Positions 1 through 5,054 of a stretch of 5,054 nt of DNA are shown here, piece after piece. This stretch comes from Chloroflexota bacterium (lineage in GTDB: Bacteria > Chloroflexota > Anaerolineae > Aggregatilineales > Phototrophicaceae): assembly GCA_023392115.1 (NCBI GenBank), contig JAEVZT010000333.1, positions 1-5,054 on the forward strand, read 5' to 3'. A program made the position numbers and the translations under genes. Under the pieces are notes generated by a model. The model saw nothing but the letters and a program-made list of their open reading frames with translations, had not been told where the DNA came from and searched no databases. Position 1 is the first letter of the stretch; every line of letters begins with the position of its first letter.

Positions 1-104
1 ATCGGCTGCGGCGACGTGTGCGAGGCGATGACGCGTCCCGTTTCGTCGATGATCAGGGCTTTCGCGCCGGTGGTGCTGATGTCGAGTCCAAGTAAGAAAA
101 CCAT
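1..104 (-). CDS. FGGY-family carbohydrate kinase, N-terminal fragment (xylulokinase-like)
   Basis: The reverse strand from the ATG at 104-102 encodes 34 residues beginning MVFLLGLDISTTGAKALI and continuing IDETGRVIASHTSPQP, then leaves the window. The G-L-D-I-S-T-T-G-A-K segment (residues 6-15) followed by a short beta turn (DETGRV) is the first nucleotide-binding loop (phosphate-1) of the FGGY sugar-kinase fold, as in xylulokinase, gluconokinase and glycerol kinase. These cytoplasmic enzymes phosphorylate a sugar or polyol with ATP. The substrate cannot be told from this piece, because the specificity residues and the FGGY signature lie further on. The start is supported by a Shine-Dalgarno-like GGGAGA about 6 nt upstream. 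The gene is divergent from the hypothetical gene at 241. Family assignment is fairly sure; xylulokinase is only the likeliest member. Confidence 0.85.
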   Translation of the reverse strand, partial: MVFLLGLDISTTGAKALIIDETGRVIASHTSPQP

Positions 105-110
105 TCTATA

Positions 111-116
111 TCTCCC
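111..116 (-). promoter_or_regulatory. Ribosome binding site of the kinase gene
   Basis: On the minus strand this reads GGGAGA, with 6 nt before the ATG at 104-102. It is a reasonable Shine-Dalgarno match and supports the chosen start of the kinase. Confidence 0.6.
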
Positions 117-141
117 ATGTCTTCAACAAATATCGTGCCGG

Positions 142-147
142 ATTGTA
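142..147 (-). promoter_or_regulatory. Possible -10 element for the kinase gene
   Basis: The minus strand reads TACAAT, five of six matches to TATAAT. It would start a transcript about 30 nt before the kinase ATG. I find no good -35 at 16-18 nt spacing, so this is a weak call resting on the -10 and its location alone. Confidence 0.3.
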
Positions 148-149
148 AC

Positions 150-168
150 CAGTCACAGGCACAGACTG
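150..168. promoter_or_regulatory. Short inverted repeat in the divergent intergenic region (operator candidate)
   Basis: CAGTC at 150-154 and GACTG at 164-168 are perfect 5-bp inverted half-sites separated by 9 nt. They lie directly upstream of the putative -10 of the leftward kinase gene and about 35 bp before the TATAAT of the rightward gene. A dimeric regulator could bind here and affect both genes, but a 5-bp arm can arise by chance. No regulator gene is visible in the window. Confidence 0.2.
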
Positions 169-203
169 CTATGCCTTGACGGGGCGATTCGTCATGATTC
201 GGC

Positions 204-209
204 TATAAT
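204..209 (+). promoter_or_regulatory. -10 element of the promoter for the hypothetical gene at 241
   Basis: A perfect TATAAT, which predicts a transcript start near 216 and a leader of about 25 nt. The TTGACG at 176-181 resembles a -35 but sits 22 nt away, too far for a normal sigma70 promoter. Nothing good lies at 16-18 nt, so an activator may be needed or the -35 is degenerate. The location also rules out the in-frame ATG at 208, which overlaps this hexamer, as the start codon. Confidence 0.5.
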
Positions 210-226
210 GGAACGCACTTGCAGAC

Positions 227-233
227 GAGGAAG
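227..233 (+). promoter_or_regulatory. Ribosome binding site deciding the start at 241
   Basis: GAGGAAG lies 7 nt before the ATG at 241. It selects this ATG over the longer in-frame readings that begin at 16 or 208, which have no such site. Confidence 0.65.
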
Positions 234-240
234 CGGGCGC

Positions 241-888
241 ATGACTCACGACGACTCCAATGTATTCGACGACGACCGGACAATTCCATCGCGTACCGGT
301 TTCAAGCGCCGCGTGCCGCAGTCGATCAGTTCGGTCGCAGCCGGCGATCATCTACCGCCCGACCTCAAGCCGATTCCTTGGCTGCTGGAGTCGTACTTCT
401 ACGCCGAAATCGACCTGTCGAAAGAACTGTCGAGCCGCTTCCCACAAATGCCGTTGATGTCGCTGATCTATTTCCGCGAGACGGGTGTCAAGGTGCGCTC
501 CGCCGTCGCCACAATTTCCACACAGGACGGCGCTGCGAGTCTTGTCGTCCACCTCGACCCGCCGTCGAAAGCGACACAGTTCACGTTCATCCTCAATTCG
601 ATGCTCGCGCTGCGTTTTAGCCTGAACGGGTTGAATGACCGCGACCGAAAGCACTGGCTTCAGGAGATGCGTGGCGAGCGCAGCGAACCGGCATTCCTGT
701 GGGACGAGGGGCGCTGGCAGCGCGATTACCTGATCGGCGTGTCGCAGAAGCACTTCACCAGCCTGTTCGCCTTCTCGCCGCACCACGTCGAAGCGGCGGC
801 GCGGCTGACGGGCGACGTCTCGCGCAAGCTGATCGACTGGCTTGATGGTTACTGGCAGGTGAACGAGGAAGAGCACAGCACGTTGTAG
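241..888 (+). CDS. Hypothetical protein, 215 residues
   Basis: I do not recognise a named family. The protein is soluble-looking, with no signal peptide or membrane segment. Residues 1-14 are very acidic (a run rich in D) and probably disordered. Residues 40-47 are Pro-rich (LPPDLKPIP). Residues 50-125 alternate hydrophobic and charged stretches suggesting a beta-rich core (MPLMSLIYFRETGVKVR, then ATQFTFILNSM). The C-terminal third is aromatic-rich (W139, W154, W159, W200, W205), with EPAFLWDEGRW at 149-159 and a likely amphipathic helix at 182-205. The open frame extends upstream to 16, but the part before 241 overlaps the divergent kinase start and the promoter. The Shine-Dalgarno at 227-233 supports 241. 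The gene is followed by hairpins, so it is probably transcribed alone. It may be a lineage-restricted conserved protein. Confidence 0.8.
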   Translation: MTHDDSNVFDDDRTIPSRTGFKRRVPQSISSVAAGDHLPPDLKPIPWLLESYFYAEIDLSKELSSRFPQMPLMSLIYFRETGVKVRSAVATISTQDGAASLVVHLDPPSKATQFTFILNSMLALRFSLNGLNDRDRKHWLQEMRGERSEPAFLWDEGRWQRDYLIGVSQKHFTSLFAFSPHHVEAAARLTGDVSRKLIDWLDGYWQVNEEEHSTL

Positions 889-899
889 CGCGAACGCCC

Positions 900-921
900 G
901 CCCGACCCTCAAGGGTCGGGC
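900..921 (+). terminator. Strong hairpin just after the hypothetical gene
   Basis: A perfect 9-bp GC-rich stem (900-908 pairing with 913-921) with a TCAA loop begins 11 nt after the stop codon at 888. There is no T-run after it on either strand, so it is not a textbook intrinsic terminator. It more likely protects the 3' end of the mRNA or helps termination together with the hairpins that follow. Confidence 0.5.
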
Positions 922-927
922 TGAAGG

Positions 928-950
928 AAAAAAGCCCCGTGAACGGGGCT
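928..950 (-). terminator. Intrinsic terminator reading leftward
   Basis: Bases 933-950 form a perfect stem (AGCCCCG paired with CGGGGCT around TGAA). The run of six A at 928-933 becomes a T-run directly after the stem on the minus strand. That is a classical rho-independent terminator for transcription coming from the right. On the plus strand the same hairpin has no T-run. It may shield the gene at 241-888 from antisense transcription. Confidence 0.55.
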
Positions 951-955
951 GAACA

Positions 956-981
956 GCCGGCTTTAGCCGGTCTTACTTTTT
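956..981 (+). terminator. Possible rightward terminator
   Basis: CCGGC at 957-961 pairs with GCCGG at 966-970 around a TTTA loop, plus a possible G-T pair at 956/971. A T-rich stretch with five T at 977-981 follows. The stem is short and the T-run starts 5 nt late, so it is weaker than the leftward one. A second small candidate follows: AGCC/GGCT at 984-994, then TTT. Together with the hairpins before it, this probably ends transcription of the gene at 241-888. Confidence 0.4.
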
Positions 982-1033
982 GCAGCCGGCGGCTTTTACC
1001 CGCTGGCGGAACTGGTCGGTTGTTCCCCTCTTT

Positions 1034-1062
1034 TTGTCTTTTGCACCCCCGTATGGCAAGAT
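1034..1062 (+). promoter_or_regulatory. Possible weak promoter of the YyaL/SPATA20-like gene
   Basis: TTGTCT at 1034-1039 (four of six to the -35 consensus) and CAAGAT at 1057-1062 (three of six to the -10) are 17 nt apart. TGG at 1054-1056 forms an extended -10. The predicted start would be near 1069, inside the inverted repeat at 1062-1079. Individual matches are modest, so this is tentative. Confidence 0.25.
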
Positions 1063-1079
1063 TAGCCGGTAGCGGCTAA
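1062..1079. promoter_or_regulatory. Perfect 7-bp inverted repeat upstream of the YyaL/SPATA20-like gene
   Basis: TTAGCCG at 1062-1068 and CGGCTAA at 1073-1079 are perfect inverted arms around GTAG, ending 9 nt before the Shine-Dalgarno. At the DNA level it could be an operator at the transcript start. At the RNA level it could be a leader hairpin close to the ribosome site. A third copy of TTAGCCG occurs at 963-969, inside the preceding terminator-like hairpin. Confidence 0.4.
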
Positions 1080-1088
1080 ACGTAATGC

Positions 1089-1094
1089 GGGGAG
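1089..1094 (+). promoter_or_regulatory. Ribosome binding site of the YyaL/SPATA20-like gene
   Basis: GGGGAG lies 9 nt before the ATG at 1104. It confirms this start, which also places the conserved N-terminal residues of the family right at the beginning of the protein. Confidence 0.65.
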
Positions 1095-1103
1095 TAATCA
1101 TCT

Positions 1104-3156
<2,053 letters not shown>

Positions 3157-3158
<2 letters not shown>

Positions 3159-3266
3159 TAAACAGTTTGCAGTCTTCAGTAAGAGATAGAGCGTTGCAGC
3201 GTGCAGCCACCTATTGTGCGCTGTATCCGTCTTTAAATGTGAACTGTCTACTGTAAACTGTGAACT
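3157..3266. repeat. Inverted pair of degenerate 7-bp tandem repeats (element A)
   Basis: The left arm, 3157-3184, is four consecutive 7-mers of form AGTNNNC (for example AGTTTGC); the fourth, AGTAAGA, departs at its last base. The right arm, 3239-3266, is four consecutive 7-mers of the reverse-complement form (GTGAACT, GTAAACT and variants). About 54 nt separate them. Bases 3157-3173 pair with 3250-3266 at 14 of 17 positions, so a transcript could fold into an imperfect hairpin. The left arm begins inside the TAG stop of the preceding gene and the right arm ends 7 nt before the next ATG. The period of 7 is reminiscent of the heptameric short tandem repeats known in cyanobacteria. Function unknown. 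Confidence 0.7.
3232..3259 (+). promoter_or_regulatory. Possible promoter of the 149-residue gene, -10 inside the repeat
   Basis: TTTAAA at 3232-3237 and TAAACT at 3254-3259 each match four of six consensus bases, with 16 nt between. Transcription would start near 3266, leaving a leader of only about 7 nt without a Shine-Dalgarno. The -10 is supplied by one unit of the 7-bp repeat. Tentative. Confidence 0.2.
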
Positions 3267-3273
3267 TTTTCCC

Positions 3274-3723
3274 ATGTCCCAATCCCCTCACGACTACTTC
3301 AAGTTGATCCTGATGACCGTCGTCGGGCAGGCGTTTAGCGCGGCGGGTTATGAACTCGAAGAACGGGTAACTCAGTGGGCGGGCGGCTTGTTCCGCTTCG
3401 CCAAGCCGCTCGACGGCGGGTTGTATGGATTTATCGAGTTCCAGCTGCTGCATTACGCCGAGGATGCGCCGTCGCGCTTCCGTGTCACGCTGATCCGCAG
3501 TGACAGCCCGAACGCGGGACAGGTGAGCCGCCATCCCGCTTACGCGCGGCGGACGTTGAGCGCACTGGTTGTCGAAGACTTCGGCGTGGTGATCCTGCCG
3601 TCGGCAGATCACTGGTGGATGTACCGCGACGTGACCGATCTGGGGCGGGCGCTGGCGGAAGCCGGGCATCTCGTCATCGGCTACGGGATGCCATGGCTGG
3701 CGGGTGATCTGACGCCGGAATGA
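3274..3723 (+). CDS. Hypothetical protein, 149 residues
   Basis: No family is recognised with certainty. The protein is soluble-looking: an N-terminal helix (DYFKLILMTVVGQAFSAAG, 7-25), a beta-rich middle (LFRFAKPLDGGLYGFIEFQLL, centred on 45-58), a charged loop (65-92), then LVVEDFGVVILPSADHWWMYRD (98-119) and a final helix ending in GYGMPWL (136-142). The order helix, strands ending in IEFQ, a WW pair, helix and G-x-P-W-L vaguely recalls DUF4304-type proteins; that is a guess. The frame is open back to a TTG at 3214, but those 20 residues are merely translated repeat (CELSTVNCEL), so I start at the ATG at 3274. No Shine-Dalgarno precedes it. Repeats of the same family lie on both sides of the gene, 7 nt before the ATG and 4 nt after the stop. 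Confidence 0.75.
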   Translation: MSQSPHDYFKLILMTVVGQAFSAAGYELEERVTQWAGGLFRFAKPLDGGLYGFIEFQLLHYAEDAPSRFRVTLIRSDSPNAGQVSRHPAYARRTLSALVVEDFGVVILPSADHWWMYRDVTDLGRALAEAGHLVIGYGMPWLAGDLTPE

Positions 3724-3727
3724 AACA

Positions 3728-3799
3728 AGTTGACAATCGACAGTTCACAGTAAGTACAAGCAGGTTCTTACTGTAAGCTGTGAACTGTGACTGTGAACT
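3728..3799. repeat. Second inverted pair of the 7-bp repeats (element B)
   Basis: The left arm, 3728-3755, is four 7-mers close to AGTNNNC (AGTTGAC, AGTTCAC and two more diverged). The right arm, 3766-3799, is five units of the reverse-complement form (TCTTACT, GTAAGCT, GTGAACT, a 6-base GTGACT, GTGAACT). Only 10 nt separate the arms. AGTAAG at 3749-3754 pairs perfectly with CTTACT at 3767-3772. CAGTTCACAGTAAG at 3741-3754 matches the right arm completely if one 7-mer is looped out. As in element A, the left arm ends in an AGTAAG unit. Unit gain or loss by slippage is the simplest explanation for the extra unit. Confidence 0.7.
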
Positions 3800-3810
3800 G
3801 CACTCGGCTA

Positions 3811-3839
3811 TTGATCCTGCCTCGCTTCCAAAGCATAAT
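3811..3839 (+). promoter_or_regulatory. Sigma70-type promoter of the TPR lipoprotein gene
   Basis: TTGATC at 3811-3816 (four of six, including TTGA) and CATAAT at 3834-3839 (five of six) are separated by the optimal 17 nt. Only 7 nt (3840-3846) separate the -10 from the ATG at 3847. The expected start point is therefore the A of the start codon or a base beside it, giving a leaderless mRNA. The absence of a Shine-Dalgarno fits this. Confidence 0.6.
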
Positions 3840-3846
3840 CGTTGTT

Positions 3847-5054
3847 ATGATGAAATACACGCCCTTGCTTGTTCTCGCCGTCTTCGCGGCGATCGTTACC
3901 GGCTGCAACCTGAATGCGCCGGTGGAAACCAGCCCGACCCTGACGCCGAACATTCAGACCGTTGGGCAAGTCGAAACACCGGCAATGCCGTCGACGCCGA
4001 CCCCCGAACCAACGCCGACCGTCGAACCGGCGGTGCTTCTGCAAATTGCCGACCGCTACCTGCTCAATGGCTACTACGAGAACGCCGTCTACACCTACCA
4101 ACTGCTGCTTCAGCAAGACGGCGCGCCTCAGGACGCACGCTCGTCGGCGGCGTTCGGCATGGGGCAGGCGGCGCTGCGCGAGGGGTTATTCGAGGACGCT
4201 GTGTCGGCGCTGACGCTGTTCATTGACCAATACGGCAGCGACTCGCGGATCCCACAGGCGCATTTCCTGCGCGGCGATGCCTATCTCGGTTCGTCGCGCT
4301 GGGCAGAAGCGATCGAGGATTTCCGCACCTACTTGAACCTGCGCTCCGACTTGATCGACAGCTACGCGCTCGAACGGATCGGCGACGCGCAGCTTGCGCT
4401 TGGGCAAGTGCCCGAAGCACTCGAAAGCTACCAGCGGGCATCAGACACCAGCCGCGATCTTGTGCCGCAGCTCGCGCTGCGCGAGCGGGTGGCGCAGGTC
4501 TACCTGAATGCCGGTCAGCCCGAAGAAGCGATCGCCCAGTATGACGCGATCCTGTCGGTCGCGCAGAACGCGCCCTACCGCGCCGGAATCGAACTGCTGG
4601 CGGCGAATGCTGCGCTTAGTGCTGAGAACCTCGACGACGCGCTTATCCGCATGGATCGCGTCTATACTAATTACCCCGATCGCCCGGAAGCGTATCTGGC
4701 GATGCAAACGCTTGTCGAGAACGGGCGCGCCGTCGACAACTACAAGCGCGGACAGGTCAGCTTCAATTACGGCGATTATCAGGGCGCGATCGAGGCGCTC
4801 AACACGCATTCGATGCAGAACGTTGGCGACATTCCGGCGCAGCTGTACCTGCTGCTCGGGCAGGCGTATCGCGAGATCGGCAACACGCCGGCGGCGCTGA
4901 CCGCCTTCCAGACGATCGTTGACACCTACCCAACTGATCCGCTGTTCGGCGACGCGCTGCTCGAACAGGGGCGGACGCGTTTCGTCGGCGGCGACGTGTC
5001 GGGAGCGATCGAGCACTACATGCGGATCGCCGACACCTATGACTATCTTCCCGA
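3847..5054 (+). CDS. TPR-repeat lipoprotein, probably N-terminal part of a lytic transglycosylase (3' partial)
   Basis: 402 codons are visible and the frame is still open at the window edge. Residues 1-19 are a lipoprotein signal peptide (K3, hydrophobic 7-17) with lipobox V-T-G-C20, so C20 should be lipidated and the protein anchored on the outer face of the cytoplasmic membrane. Residues 21-61 form a Pro/Thr-rich linker. From about 64 to the edge there are roughly nine TPR-like helical pairs (about 64-92, 99-129, 135-168, 173-203, 211-240, 247-276, 297-322, 331-361, 368-399), many with the A-x-x-x-Y/F spacing, such as EAIEDFRTYL and AALTAFQTIVDTYP. The VDNYKRGQVSFNYGDYQGAIEAL stretch (296-318) resembles the alpha-superhelix of Slt-type lytic transglycosylases, so a catalytic SLT domain may follow outside the window. 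A plain TPR scaffold lipoprotein is the alternative. ATG 3847 is preferred to ATG 3850 because of the promoter spacing. Confidence 0.88.
   Translation, partial: MMKYTPLLVLAVFAAIVTGCNLNAPVETSPTLTPNIQTVGQVETPAMPSTPTPEPTPTVEPAVLLQIADRYLLNGYYENAVYTYQLLLQQDGAPQDARSSAAFGMGQAALREGLFEDAVSALTLFIDQYGSDSRIPQAHFLRGDAYLGSSRWAEAIEDFRTYLNLRSDLIDSYALERIGDAQLALGQVPEALESYQRASDTSRDLVPQLALRERVAQVYLNAGQPEEAIAQYDAILSVAQNAPYRAGIELLAANAALSAENLDDALIRMDRVYTNYPDRPEAYLAMQTLVENGRAVDNYKRGQVSFNYGDYQGAIEALNTHSMQNVGDIPAQLYLLLGQAYREIGNTPAALTAFQTIVDTYPTDPLFGDALLEQGRTRFVGGDVSGAIEHYMRIADTYDYLP

Noticed and set aside
176..209. TTGACG at 176-181 paired with TATAAT at 204-209 as a complete promoter
   Set aside because: The 22-nt spacing is too long for a standard sigma70 promoter. 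Only the -10 is kept.
16..240. Upstream extension of the 241-888 frame to a start at 16, or to the ATG at 208
   Set aside because: The extension overlaps the kinase start on the other strand and the promoter. ATG 208 overlaps the TATAAT itself, while 241 has a good Shine-Dalgarno.
3214..3273. TTG start giving the 149-residue protein 20 extra N-terminal residues
   Set aside because: Those residues are a translation of the 7-bp repeats, there is no Shine-Dalgarno, and the globular pattern begins after the ATG at 3274.
3780..4226. Plus-strand open frame overlapping the start of the lipoprotein
   Set aside because: It starts within the repeat, is Arg/Ala-rich in the manner of an out-of-frame reading, and competes with the well-supported lipoprotein frame.
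4441..5016. Long minus-strand open frame opposite the TPR lipoprotein
   Set aside because: The opposite frame encodes a clear signal peptide and TPR array. The minus frame is a composition-driven shadow, like those at 352-912 and 2109-2675.

Overview
The window looks like chromosomal DNA of a GC-rich bacterium, most probably a member of the Chloroflexota (Anaerolineae-like). This rests on overall protein style: an FGGY-kinase start of the type common there, a lipoprotein with a Pro/Thr-rich linker followed by many TPR units, and two hypothetical proteins. It is an inference, because no rRNA, tRNA or marker gene is present.

Layout, left to right. (1) Positions 1-104, minus strand: the first 34 codons of an FGGY-family carbohydrate kinase that runs off the left edge. 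(2) Positions 105-240: a divergent intergenic region with a ribosome binding site and weak -10 for the kinase, a short inverted repeat, and a perfect TATAAT plus a Shine-Dalgarno for the rightward gene. (3) Positions 241-888, plus strand: a 215-residue protein of unknown function. (4) Positions 889-1103: a non-coding stretch with three consecutive hairpins, at least one of them a good intrinsic terminator reading leftward. It also holds an inverted repeat and the Shine-Dalgarno of the next gene. (5) Positions 1104-3158, plus strand: a full-length YyaL/SPATA20 (DUF255) protein, with an N-terminal thioredoxin-like domain containing CHWC and an alpha/alpha barrel. (6) Positions 3157-3266: an inverted pair of degenerate 7-bp tandem repeat arrays. 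(7) Positions 3274-3723, plus strand: a 149-residue protein of unknown function. (8) Positions 3728-3799: a second inverted pair of the same 7-bp repeats. (9) Positions 3811-3839: a well-formed sigma70-type promoter placed so that transcription should begin at or next to the ATG of the next gene. (10) From 3847 to the right edge, plus strand: a TPR lipoprotein, open at its 3' end, probably the N-terminal part of an Slt-like lytic transglycosylase.

The genes do not form an obvious pathway. Each is separated from its neighbour by at least 115 bp carrying terminator-like, repeat or promoter signals, so they look mostly monocistronic. The most unusual signal is the heptameric repeat family, which brackets the small gene at 3274-3723 on both sides in the same inverted arrangement. 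I see no CRISPR array, insertion sequence, tRNA or defence system, and no convincing new multi-gene system.
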